From the NCBI RefSeq assembly GCF_011761235.1, contig NZ_JAAOYW010000002.1, forward strand, positions 62,001 through 126,000: 64,000 nt of DNA. The letters run 5' to 3'. The notes beneath the pieces are model-generated. The model saw nothing but the letters and a program-made list of their open reading frames with translations, did not search any database and was not told the DNA's origin. Made by a program: the position numbers and the translations under genes. The DNA is from Frigoribacterium faeni. GTDB taxonomy: Bacteria; Actinomycetota; Actinomycetes; Actinomycetales; Microbacteriaceae. Of the stretch, positions 45,064 to 57,767 are shown in pieces. The number at the start of each line of letters is the position of its first letter. The stretch's first letter is position 1.

Positions 45064-47193
45064 TCAGGCCACGACGCCCAGGGCGAACGGCAGCACGGCG
45101 GGGGCCCCGGCCCGGCGCAGCTCGCGGCCCGCGGTCGTCATCGTCCAGCGGCTGTCGATCAGGTCGTCGACGAGCAGCACGGGCCCGGGCGTCGCCGCGA
45201 GGGCGGCCGCGAGGTCGGGCCCGACCTCGACGGCCTGCCAGACGTCGGCGAGGCGGTAGACGCTGTTGCCGCCCCCGCCGGTGCCCCGCCCCGCCGACGG
45301 CCGCGTGGGCGTCAGAGAGCCGAGCAGGGGCAGGCGGCCCACGGTGCTGATCGCCTCGGCGAGCGAGCCGACGAGCTGCGGCCTCGACGTCGAGGGCATC
45401 GCCACGACGCCCACCGGGCGCTCGGCCCAGGGCCACTCCTTCAGCACGCGCACGACGCCGTCGAGCAGGTTCTTCGTGAGCGGGCCGTCGGGAGCCCCGG
45501 CCGCGAACACCTGGCGCAGCGTGGAGCCCCAGCCGAGGTCGGTGAGGCGGGCGAGGGCGCGGCCCGTCTCGACGCGCTCGCCCTCGGCGATCTTGCCCTT
45601 GGCGGGCACCCCGGCCCGGTCGGCGCCGGTGGGCCACTGCGCCCGGGGCTCGACCTCGACGCCGACCCGGTCGAGCGAGGTCGAGGCGGACGCCGCGGCG
45701 TCGCCCGCGATCTCGCTCGGGTACCAGGCGCCCGCGCAGACGTCGCACCGGCCGCACGGGGCGGCGGCCGGGTCGTCGAGGTCGAGCTGGAGCATCTGCA
45801 TGCGGCAGGTCGTCGCCTGCTCGTAGGCGAGCATCGACTGCTGCTCGGCGACCCGCGCCTCGCCGATGCGCCCGTAGCGCTCGGCGTCGTAGACCCAGGG
45901 CCTGCCCGTGCTGACCCACCCGCCCTGCACGCGCGACACGGCGCCGTCGACGTCGAGCACCTTGAGCATCAGCTCGAGCGGCGACCGCTTGACGTCGACC
46001 CGGGCCTCGAGGGCCGGGGTCGACAGCGGCGTCTCGCCGAGCTCGGCGAGCACGGCGGCGGCCCGCGCCTCGGAGGGCATCGAGGCCGTCGCGAAGTACT
46101 GCCAGATCTCGGCGTCCTCCGTGCCGGGCAGCAGCAGCACGTCGGCGTTGTCGGTGGCCCGCCCGGCGCGGCCGATCTGCTGGTAGTAGGCGACCGGCGA
46201 CGAGGGCGCCCCGAGGTGCACGACGAAGCCGAGGTCGGGCTTGTCGAAGCCCATGCCGAGGGCGCTGGTCGCCACGAGCGCCTTGAGCTCGTTGGCCTTG
46301 AGCTGCCCCTCGAGCGCCTCTCGTTCTTCGTTGTCGGTGCGGCCCGAGTAGGCGCGCACGGCGTGCCCGGCCTCGCGCAGCAGCCGGGCGGTGTCGTCGG
46401 CCGCCGAGACCGTGAGCGTGTAGATGATGCCGCTGCCCGGCAGGTCGTCGAGGTGGCTGAGCAGCCAGCCCAGGCGGTCGCGCGAGGTCGGCAGCGTGAG
46501 CACCCCGAGGCGCAGGGAGGCGCGGGCCAGCGAGCCGCGGATCGTCAGCACCTGGTCGTCGGGCCCGGCCGTCAGCTGTTCTTCGACGTCGGCGACGACG
46601 CGCTCGTTGGCCGTGGCCGTGGTGGCCAGCACGGGCACCGTGGTCGGCAGCGTGCGGATCAGGTCGGCGAGCCGACGGTAGTCGGGCCGGAAGTCGTGGC
46701 CCCAGTCGCTGATGCAGTGCGCCTCGTCGACGACGAGCATGCCGAGACGGGCCACGAGCACGGGCAGCTGCTCGTCGCGGAACCGCGGGTTGTTGAGCCG
46801 TTCGGGCGACACGAGCAGCACGTCGACCTCGTCGGCGGCCAGCGCCTGCTGCACGTCGGACCACTCGTGCGCGTTGGCCGAGTTGACCGCGACGGCCCGC
46901 ACGCCGGCCCGCTGCGCGGCCGCCACCTGGTCGCGCATCAGCGCGAGCAGCGGCGAGACCAGCAGGGTCGGCCCGCCGCCCCGGCGGCGCAGCAGCAGGG
47001 TCGCGATGAAGTACACGGCCGACTTGCCCCAGCCGGTGCGCTGCACGACGAGCGCGCGGCGGCGATCGGCGACGAGGGCCCGGATCGCCTCGAGCTGGCC
47101 GTCGTGGAACACGGCGTCGTCACGGCCCGTCAGGGCCCGGAGCAGCTCGAGGGCCTCGGCGTCGATGTCGGTGGCGGTGCTGGTCGGTGTCAT
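45064..47193 (-). CDS. RecQ-type DNA helicase fused to a phosphoribosyltransferase-like domain
   Basis: 709 residues. Superfamily 2 helicase motifs: FHDGQLEAIRAL, Walker A QRTGWGKSAV, LVSPLLALMRDQ, VDEAHCISDWGHDFR, ATTATAN, ALGMGFDKPDLGFVVH and QQIGRAGR. A zinc-binding cluster follows (CRMQMLQ... CGRCDVC). Instead of an HRDC domain the C-terminus carries a ComF-like phosphoribosyltransferase segment with the PRPP-loop signature LLVDDLIDSRWTMTTAGREL. The fusion recurs in actinobacteria as far as I know; what the PRTase part does is not known. The first residues of the P-loop (QRTGWGKS) match RecQ relatives of this subgroup. ATG 47193 has GAGCAT 6 nt upstream; an in-frame ATG lies further upstream. 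Confidence 0.88.
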   Translation of the reverse strand: MTPTSTATDIDAEALELLRALTGRDDAVFHDGQLEAIRALVADRRRALVVQRTGWGKSAVYFIATLLLRRRGGGPTLLVSPLLALMRDQVAAAQRAGVRAVAVNSANAHEWSDVQQALAADEVDVLLVSPERLNNPRFRDEQLPVLVARLGMLVVDEAHCISDWGHDFRPDYRRLADLIRTLPTTVPVLATTATANERVVADVEEQLTAGPDDQVLTIRGSLARASLRLGVLTLPTSRDRLGWLLSHLDDLPGSGIIYTLTVSAADDTARLLREAGHAVRAYSGRTDNEEREALEGQLKANELKALVATSALGMGFDKPDLGFVVHLGAPSSPVAYYQQIGRAGRATDNADVLLLPGTEDAEIWQYFATASMPSEARAAAVLAELGETPLSTPALEARVDVKRSPLELMLKVLDVDGAVSRVQGGWVSTGRPWVYDAERYGRIGEARVAEQQSMLAYEQATTCRMQMLQLDLDDPAAAPCGRCDVCAGAWYPSEIAGDAAASASTSLDRVGVEVEPRAQWPTGADRAGVPAKGKIAEGERVETGRALARLTDLGWGSTLRQVFAAGAPDGPLTKNLLDGVVRVLKEWPWAERPVGVVAMPSTSRPQLVGSLAEAISTVGRLPLLGSLTPTRPSAGRGTGGGGNSVYRLADVWQAVEVGPDLAAALAATPGPVLLVDDLIDSRWTMTTAGRELRRAGAPAVLPFALGVVA

Positions 47194-47237
47194 GGGCCCA
47201 TGCTCGCAGAGGCCGCCGACACCCGGGGGACGGACGA

Positions 47238-47270
47238 GGGGCGCGGCCGCCCGTGGGGCGGCCGCGCCCC
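47238..47270 (-). terminator. 15-bp stem hairpin after the DoxX gene
   Basis: GGGGCGCGGCCGCCC (47238-47252), loop GTG, GGGCGGCCGCGCCCC (47256-47270). The perfect stem starts 22 bp after the DoxX stop and ends the DoxX transcript before the RecQ gene. Confidence 0.75.
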
Positions 47271-47292
47271 GGGGCACGAGAGGGGAGGTCGG

Positions 47293-47814
47293 TCAGGCTG
47301 CCGAGGAGTCGGCGTCCGGCTCGGCCGGGGGAGTCGCGCGCTTGCCCAGCTCGACCGCGACGACCGAGGCGACGACGCCGCCGACGAGGGCGAAGAGCGT
47401 CCCGCCCGCTCCCCACGACTTCTTGCCGAAGAGCTGGTCGACCGACGGGCCGCCGGGGCCCGACGCCAGGGCCGCGGCCGCGGCGATGAGGACGGCGTTG
47501 TACTCGTAGCCGCCCTCGGTGACCCACGGTCCCTTGGCGAGGTGCACCTTGCGGACGGCGGTGACCATCGTGCCGACGATGCCGGCGGCGGCGAGCGGGG
47601 TCGCCGCGCCGAGCGCGAGGGCGGCTCCGCCGGCCGTCTCGGTCAGGGCGACCAGGCGGGCGTTCCGTGCCGCGGGGTGCATGCCCGTGCCGGCCATCAT
47701 CTGCTCGGTGCCGGCGAGGCCGGGCCCGTCGAAGGCGCCGGTCAGCTTCTGGAGTCCGTGGCCGACGAAGAAGCCGCCGACGGTCAGGCGGAGGAGGGTG
47801 GATGCGAGGCTCAT
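47293..47814 (-). CDS. DoxX-family membrane protein
   Basis: 173 residues. Four membrane segments with the DoxX start LLRLTVGGFFVGHGLQKLTGAFDGPGL and the second-helix motif ETAGGAALALGAATPLAA. DoxX proteins are small inner-membrane proteins linked to redox or thiol stress; catalysis is not established. The hydrophilic C-terminus is acidic. TAGGCA ends 6 nt before ATG 47814. It lies 84 bp after the TetR gene, and a strong hairpin follows it. Confidence 0.85.
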   Translation of the reverse strand: MSLASTLLRLTVGGFFVGHGLQKLTGAFDGPGLAGTEQMMAGTGMHPAARNARLVALTETAGGAALALGAATPLAAAGIVGTMVTAVRKVHLAKGPWVTEGGYEYNAVLIAAAAALASGPGGPSVDQLFGKKSWGAGGTLFALVGGVVASVVAVELGKRATPPAEPDADSSAA

Positions 47815-47898
47815 GCATCATGCCTACCCGCTGGCGGCCGTCGACGTCTGCGTCGCGGGGGAGTCGCCGTCCGCGACCGGCGTGCGGGGCACCGTGGC

Positions 47899-48576
47899 TC
47901 AGGCCCGGTCGGCCCCGTCGTCGGGCAGGACAGTGTCGGGCAGGGTCGCGTCGGGCAGGGTCGCGTCGTCGGGCAGGACCACGAGGTCGAGGTAGTCCCG
48001 CAGCAGGCGCGGCACGTCGATCTCGTCGGGGGCCAGCAACCACTGCAGCTGCACGCCGTCCCAGAGGCCGACGAGCCCCGCCGCCGCGCGGTCCGGGTCG
48101 ACGCCCGCGCGCAGGCGCCCCGCCGCGGCGAGGGCCCGGAAGTCGGCCGAGTAGTCGCGGCGCAGGTCGGCCAGGCGTCGGGTCACGTACTCGCGCCCGG
48201 GGTTGCCCTCGGTCACCGCCTCGCCCGACAGCACCGTGTAGAGCCCGATCAGCCCGGGCACGCCCTCGTTGTAGCGGGCCTGGCGCTCGACGTCGCCCGC
48301 GAGCTGCGCTCCCGTGCCGCGCTCGAACTCGCCGCTCGACATCTGGTCTCGTCGGCGGAGCACGGCGAGCAGCAGGTCGCTCTTCGACGGGAAGTAGTGC
48401 AGCAGGCTCGTCTGGCTCATGCCGACGACGTCCGCCACCCGCTGCAGCGACCCGCCCTGGTAGCCGTGCGCCGCGAAGACCTCGAACGCGGCCTCGACGA
48501 TGGCGGCACGGCGCTCGGCGGACTTCGCGTACGGGCCACGACGGCCACGGGCCGCGACGGGAGCACCTTCGGTCAT
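47899..48576 (-). CDS. TetR-family transcriptional regulator
   Basis: 225 residues. The N-terminal TetR helix-turn-helix is clear: ERRAAIVEAAFEVFAAHGYQGGSLQRVADVVGMSQTSLLHYFPSKSDLLLAVL (residues about 21-73). The C-terminal all-helical ligand domain ends in a repeat tail (DDATLPDATLPDTVLPDDG) made by 15-bp units. TAGGCT is 7 nt before the ATG. It is divergent from the galactoside operon with a 20-bp palindrome between them, so it is the obvious candidate repressor of that operon and of itself. LacI-type regulators are more usual for such operons; the effector is unknown. Confidence 0.9.
   Translation of the reverse strand: MTEGAPVAARGRRGPYAKSAERRAAIVEAAFEVFAAHGYQGGSLQRVADVVGMSQTSLLHYFPSKSDLLLAVLRRRDQMSSGEFERGTGAQLAGDVERQARYNEGVPGLIGLYTVLSGEAVTEGNPGREYVTRRLADLRRDYSADFRALAAAGRLRAGVDPDRAAAGLVGLWDGVQLQWLLAPDEIDVPRLLRDYLDLVVLPDDATLPDATLPDTVLPDDGADRA
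47920..47977. repeat. Short tandem repeat in the 3' end of the TetR gene
   Basis: GTCGGGCAGG occurs at 47920, 47935, 47950 and 47968, that is with 15, 15 and 18-bp spacing. It is in frame and encodes the LPDAT-type tail. Confidence 0.85.
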
Positions 48577-48616
48577 GACCGGGAGCCTACGACGACCCGC
48601 GCCTCCTCTGCTTCAA

Positions 48617-48636
48617 TTTCGAGCACCCACTCGAAA
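48617..48636. promoter_or_regulatory. Operator-like palindrome upstream of the galactoside operon
   Basis: TTTCGAG (48617-48623), 6-bp spacer, CTCGAAA (48630-48636): a perfect 7-bp inverted repeat, A+T-rich against the local background. It lies upstream of a -10 hexamer at 48645-48650, where the -35 element should be, and between the divergent TetR gene and the operon. It fits a repressor site for the TetR protein. Confidence 0.65.
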
Positions 48637-48644
48637 AGTCGTGT

Positions 48645-48650
48645 TACGGT
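48645..48650 (+). promoter_or_regulatory. -10 hexamer of the galactoside operon
   Basis: TACGGT preceded by T and followed by a leader of about 28 nt that contains GAAGTGAG before ATG 48685. The operator palindrome covers the -35 position. Confidence 0.5.
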
Positions 48651-48684
48651 CGTGCCGAACCCGTCCACAACGAAGTGAGTCCTG

Positions 48685-50018
48685 ATGAGTCCTCTCAGTC
48701 GTCGGCAGCTGCTGGGCCTCGGCCTCGGCGCGTCGGCCGCCGCGGTCCTCGCCGGGTGTGCCACCCCGGGCACGACCTCGGTCAACACGCTGCCCACCGT
48801 CCCGCCGGCCTCCGGCAAGGTCCGGCTCGAGTACTGGGCCTGGCTCAAGGGCATCGACCGGGTCACCGAGCTCTACAACCGCACCCAGGACCGCGTGCAC
48901 GTCGAGGCCGTGTTCATCCCCGGCGGCAACGCGGGCGGCTACCAGAAGCTGTACTCGGCGCTCGCCGCCGGCGCCGGGCCCGACATCGCCCAGGTCGAGC
49001 TGCGCTCGCTGCCCGAGTTCCTGCTCGCGAACGGCGTCGTCGACCTCAGCCGGTACGGCGTCGACCAGTACGAGGAGCTCTACGACCCCACGCTGTGGAA
49101 CCAGGTCAGCTACACCGGCGGCGTCTACGCGATCCCGCAGGACAGCGGCCCGATGGGCATGTTCTACCAGCCCGCAGTCCTCGACCAAGTCGGCGCGGCC
49201 GTGCCCGCGACCTGGGAGGAGTGGGCCGAGGTCGGCGCCGAGCTCAAGGGCGCCGGGGTGCTGATGGACTCGTTCCCGCTCGCCGACGCGTCGCCGTTCG
49301 CCGCCTACGCGACCCAGGCCGGCGCCTCCTGGTTCACGGCGGAGGACGACGGCTGGGTGATCGACATGACCGACGACGCCACCCTCGGGGTCGCGGCGTT
49401 CTTCGACCGCGCCATCGACGACGGCATCGTGACCACGGCCTACGGCGCCTACACGCCGGCCTGGTTCTCGGCCGCGGCCGACGGCCGGATCGCCTCCGTC
49501 GCGACCGGCTCGTGGGGCGACGCGCTCATCGAGGGCGTCAGCGGCGCCGCCGGCCGGTGGCGGGTCGCGCCCCTGCCGACCTGGGGCACCGGCTACGCGT
49601 CGAGCTTCCTCGGCGGGTCGACCGCCGCCGTCCTCGCGAACAGCGAGCACCCGGCGGAGGCGCTCGACTTCGCCGTGTGGATGACCACGACCGAGGAGGG
49701 CGTCAACGCGCTCATCGAGTTCTGCGGCATCGGCTGGTCGCCCGCCCGCGACGTCGTCGGCACGCTCCGCGAGCAGCCGAGCGCGTTCTTCAGCGGCCAG
49801 AACTACGCCCAGGAGGTCTTCGTGCCCGCCGTCCAGGAGTCGAGCCAGAACCAGGACTGGAGCTGGTGGCCGGTCACCCAGCAGTCGTTCAACATCCTGA
49901 GCGACGGGTTCCGCGGCAAGGCGTCGGGCGGCACGCTCGTCGACGCCGTCGTCCAGGCCGAGAAGGACATCGTCGCCGTCATGCGCAACAAGGGCCTGTC
50001 GATCCGCAAGGCCGGCGC

Positions 50019-50022
<4 letters not shown>
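48685..50022 (+). CDS. CUT1-type sugar-binding lipoprotein
   Basis: 445 residues. Extracellular receptor of an oligosaccharide ABC importer. The signal peptide begins SPLSRRQLLGLGLGASAAAV, with a possible twin-arginine RRQLL motif, and ends in the lipobox LAGC (Cys near residue 25). The mature part has family 1 extracellular-solute-binding features: RLEYWAWLKGIDRVTELYN, SALAAGAGPDIAQVELRSLPEFL, GVYAIPQDSGPMGMFYQP and VATGSWGDALIEG. First gene of a four-gene operon with overlapping starts and stops. With a GH2 enzyme as last gene, the ligand is probably a beta-galactoside or a related oligosaccharide. No ATPase is encoded; a shared MsiK-type ATPase elsewhere is likely. Confidence 0.92.
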
Positions 50023-55056
<5,034 letters not shown>

Positions 55057-55074
55057 GGCCCGGCCGGCCCGGCT

Positions 55075-55091
55075 GGCGGGCACAGCCCGCC
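55075..55091 (+). terminator. Hairpin after the beta-galactosidase gene
   Basis: GGCGGGC, loop ACA, GCCCGCC: a 7-bp stem 18 bp after the stop codon, ending the galactoside operon. Confidence 0.55.
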
Positions 55092-55101
55092 CGGCGGGCC
55101 C

Positions 55102-55161
55102 GTCGAGTGGTCGGCTCCGGTCCCTCCCGCGCTACGGGGGGACCTGAACCGACCACTCGAC
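55102..55161. repeat. Intergenic inverted repeat, GAGTGGTC family, copy 2
   Basis: Outer arms GTCGAGTGGTCGG (55102-55114) and CCGACCACTCGAC (55149-55161), perfect over 13 bp. Inner arms are GGTCCC and GGGACC-like. It shares the outer core and the inner GGTC-C-TCCC pattern with copy 1 at 7348-7415. It sits between two genes on the same strand. Confidence 0.8.
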
Positions 55162-55244
55162 CCGGCGGCACGCCCGGGTGCCCGGACTCAGGAATCCCAG
55201 TCCTGAATGAGGAGAGGCGGGGCGGGGAGGAGGAGACTGGTCGG

Positions 55245-55691
55245 ATGTCGAAGCGCAGAACCGCCCGTCCCGTGTCCGTCCCGCGGACCGTCGCCCGCCT
55301 CCTGCTCGGGGCCGTCCTCGTGTTCGCGGGCGCCAGCCACCTGAGCTTCGCCCGGGACGACTTCCAGGCGCAGGTGCCGGAGTGGCTGCCGATCGACGAC
55401 GACGCGGTCGTGCTCGCCTCGGGCGTCGTCGAGATCGCGCTCGGCGGCTCGCTCGTCGCCCTCGGCCGGTGGCGCGTCGCGGTCGGCCTCGTCGCCGCGG
55501 CGTTCTTCGTCGCGATCTTCCCCGGCAACATCTCGCAGCTCGTGACGCGCACGAGCGCATTCGGGCTCGACACGGACGCCAAGCGCTGGCTCCGCCTGCC
55601 GTTCCAGCCGCTGCTCGTGTTCGTCGCGCTCTGGTCGACGGGCGCGTGGCGCGACCGCCGCGTCGTGCTCGACCGCCTGCGTCGCCGCTGA
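55245..55691 (+). CDS. DoxX-like four-helix membrane protein
   Basis: 148 residues. Segments: VARLLLGAVLVFAGASHLSF, AVVLASGVVEIALGGSLVAL, VAVGLVAAAFFVAIFPGNIS and LPLLVF-like LPFQPLLVFVALWSTGAW. The FAGASHLSF stretch and the layout match the DoxX/MauE-like superfamily. A basic N-terminus (SKRRTARPVSVPR) faces the cytoplasm. ATG 55245 has GAGACT 6 nt upstream and GGAGG further back. A short inverted repeat (TCAGGA, 55188-55193; TCCTGA, 55201-55206) lies about 40 bp before the start and may be an operator. Function unknown. Confidence 0.75.
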   Translation: MSKRRTARPVSVPRTVARLLLGAVLVFAGASHLSFARDDFQAQVPEWLPIDDDAVVLASGVVEIALGGSLVALGRWRVAVGLVAAAFFVAIFPGNISQLVTRTSAFGLDTDAKRWLRLPFQPLLVFVALWSTGAWRDRRVVLDRLRRR

Positions 55692-55697
55692 GCCGGG

Positions 55698-55765
55698 GCG
55701 CGGGCGGGTCCGTCGTCGGCGGGCGCCCGCGACGGCCCGCCGACGACGGACTCGCCCGCCCGCGC
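55698..55765. terminator. Long G+C inverted repeat between convergent genes
   Basis: Left arm 55698-55724 and right arm 55736-55765 pair in two blocks (GCGCGGGCGGG with CCCGCCCGCGC, and TCCGTCGTCGGCGGG with CCCGCCGACGACGGA), with a small bulge. It lies between the stops of the DoxX-like gene and the methyltransferase gene and most likely terminates both. Confidence 0.75.
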
Positions 55766-55791
55766 GTCAGGGGTCGCACGTCAGGGGCCGC

Positions 55792-56550
55792 CTAGGAGGC
55801 GCGCCTCGCCTTCACGACCACGTCGCGGACCGTCGTGGTGCCGCCCGCCGTCGCGGGGACCTGCCGCGCGCGTGACTCGGCCACCTCGACCGTCCAGCCG
55901 CCGCCCGGCACGGCCGCGAGCACGTCGTCGACGGTGAACATCAGCTCCTCCTTGCCGTGGCGACCGGCCCCGGCCTCGAGGTCGCCGAGGTCGTGGCCGA
56001 CGACGAGCAGGGTGCCGCCCGGCGCGACCGCCGCGACGAGCGCGCGGAACAGCTCCGACCGCACCGGCTCGGCGAGGTGCATGAACTGCGACGACACGAG
56101 GTCGACCGACTCCGGGGCCGGGGCCCAGTCGGCGAGGTCGTGCTGCTCCCAGGTGATCCGGGCCGCCGCCTCCTCGTCCACCTCGGCCGCACGGGCCGCC
56201 GCCTTGTCGAGCGCGGCCTGCGCCAGGTCGACGCCGAGCACGTGCCAGCCGCGGGCGGCCAGCCAGATGGCGTCGCCGCCCTCGCCGCTGCCGACGTCGA
56301 GCACGCGGCCCGGCTCGAGCGGCGACGCCTCGGCGACGAGCACGGGGTTGGGGGCGCCGCTCCACTGCAGGCCGGGGGCCGAGTAGCGGTCCTCCCACCA
56401 GGCGCGGCCGTAGTGGTCGGCGGCGGCGGGGTAGCCGGGCGGGCGGGCGGGGGCGGCCCCGGCGGGCCGCCCGTCGCCGTGCCGGTGCTCGTGCCCGTCG
56501 CCGTGCCCGTGCTCGCGCCCGTGCGCCTGGTGGTCCGTCGTGTCGGTCAT
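55792..56550 (-). CDS. Class I SAM-dependent methyltransferase with His-rich N-terminus
   Basis: 252 residues. The Rossmann methyltransferase motif I is VLDVGSGEGGDAIWLA, followed by GVDLAQAALDKA and LVSSQFMHLAEPVRSELFRAL. Before the domain is an unusual stretch with nine His in 28 residues (HQAHGREHGHGDGHEHRHGDG), which could bind a metal ion. The AWWEDRYSAPGLQWSGAPNPVLV pattern is common in actinobacterial methyltransferases of unknown substrate. ATG 56550 overlaps the stop of the thioredoxin-reductase-like gene (ATGA). The two are regulated together, probably by the divergent XRE-cupin protein. Confidence 0.85.
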   Translation of the reverse strand: MTDTTDHQAHGREHGHGDGHEHRHGDGRPAGAAPARPPGYPAAADHYGRAWWEDRYSAPGLQWSGAPNPVLVAEASPLEPGRVLDVGSGEGGDAIWLAARGWHVLGVDLAQAALDKAAARAAEVDEEAAARITWEQHDLADWAPAPESVDLVSSQFMHLAEPVRSELFRALVAAVAPGGTLLVVGHDLGDLEAGAGRHGKEELMFTVDDVLAAVPGGGWTVEVAESRARQVPATAGGTTTVRDVVVKARRAS

Positions 56551-57686
56551 CGTCGTGCTCCCTCGAGTCCGTGCCGGCGGTCGCCGAGCACCCTGGTCGT
56601 GTTCTCGGCCTCGGCGCGCACGCCGAACGGCCGGCGTCGCCGCGCGACCGCGTCGTCCGTGTCTGCCGTGATGAGGTCGGAGTTGACGGCGATCGCCACC
56701 CGCACCCCCGACGCGGCCGCCGTGACCACCTGCATGGCCGCGTCGGCGACGTTGCCGGCGAGGTGCAGACCGGGCACGGCCGTCGCCCCGGTCAGCGGGT
56801 CGGACGGGATCACGGTGCCGAGGCCCATCGGGTGCGGCTCGTGCTCCAGGCCGAGGGGGCCGAGCAGGTCGCCGTTCGGGTGCACCTCGGCCGCGACGGC
56901 CAGCGCGCCGACCGGCACGACGGGCGCCCCGTCGACGACGACGCCCGTCAGCACGTCGTCCTCGACCCGCAGCGACCGCACCCGCCCGACCACGACCTGC
57001 ACGTCGCGGGCGGCGAGCCGCTCCCACTCGTCGTCGGTCGGCTCGGGGGCCTCGTGCACGAACAGCGTCACCGACGGGCTCCACTGACGGAACATCAGCG
57101 CCTGGTGCACGGCGAACGGGGTCGTGCCGAGCACGCCGACCACCCGGTCGCGGATCTCCCAGCCGTGGCAGTAGGGGCAGTGCACGACGTCGCGGCCCCA
57201 GCGCTCGGCGAGCCCGTCGACGTCGGGCAGCAGGTCGGTGAGGCCCGTCGTCACGACGACGCGCCGGGCCCGGACCGTGTGGTCGGCACCGCCCCGGGTC
57301 GTGAGCGAGACCGTGAACGAGGAGGCGCCTCCTGCGCCCGCCCCCGGGGCCCGCGCCTCGGCGGGCGAGCCGGTGCCGCGGTGGTCGCCGTCCGTGCGCT
57401 CCAGCCGCGTCACGGTCCCGTCGACGACCTCGCCCCCGACGTGCTCGACCTCGGCGCGGCCGAGGCGGGTCAGCTCGCGGGGCGCGACGCCGTCGCGGGT
57501 GAGGTAGCCGTGCACGCCCTCGGCCGGGGCGTTCCGGGGCTCGCCGGCGTCGACGACGAGCACGCGGCGGCGGGCTCGGGCGAGGGTGAGGCCGGCGCTC
57601 AGGCCGGCGGCGCCTCCGCCGACGACGACCACGTCGTAGTGGTCGCCGGCGGGGGAGCCGAGGGGGGACTGCGGGACGTTCGTCAT
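56547..57686 (-). CDS. Thioredoxin-reductase-like FAD/NAD(P) oxidoreductase
   Basis: 379 residues. FAD motif DVVVVGGGAAGLSAGLTLARARR at the N-terminus, the redox-active pair in HCPYCHGWE (CxxC), NAD(P)-binding VVGVLGTTPFAVHQ, and the late FAD contact GLHLAGNVADAAMQVVTAAASG. An Ala/Gly-rich insert lies near residue 115. It is shaped like low-molecular-weight thioredoxin reductases but has no thioredoxin gene beside it. ATG 57686 has AGGAGG 8 nt upstream. Divergent from the XRE-cupin regulator with 81 bp between the starts; overlaps the methyltransferase gene downstream. Confidence 0.9.
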   Translation of the reverse strand: MTNVPQSPLGSPAGDHYDVVVVGGGAAGLSAGLTLARARRRVLVVDAGEPRNAPAEGVHGYLTRDGVAPRELTRLGRAEVEHVGGEVVDGTVTRLERTDGDHRGTGSPAEARAPGAGAGGASSFTVSLTTRGGADHTVRARRVVVTTGLTDLLPDVDGLAERWGRDVVHCPYCHGWEIRDRVVGVLGTTPFAVHQALMFRQWSPSVTLFVHEAPEPTDDEWERLAARDVQVVVGRVRSLRVEDDVLTGVVVDGAPVVPVGALAVAAEVHPNGDLLGPLGLEHEPHPMGLGTVIPSDPLTGATAVPGLHLAGNVADAAMQVVTAAASGVRVAIAVNSDLITADTDDAVARRRRPFGVRAEAENTTRVLGDRRHGLEGARR

Positions 57687-57742
57687 GGTGGTGACCTCCT
57701 GCTTCGATGGTCGACCCGCACCTCCTCGACCTGCAAGCTCCT

Positions 57743-57757
57743 TTGCCGATGTGGCAA
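57743..57757. promoter_or_regulatory. Short inverted repeat overlapping the XRE gene promoter
   Basis: TTGCC-GATGT-GGCAA (5-bp arms). It overlaps CAAGAT (57755-57760), which stands 7 nt before ATG 57768 and looks like its -10. A site for the XRE protein itself is plausible. Confidence 0.45.
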
Positions 57758-57767
57758 GATCGGCGGC

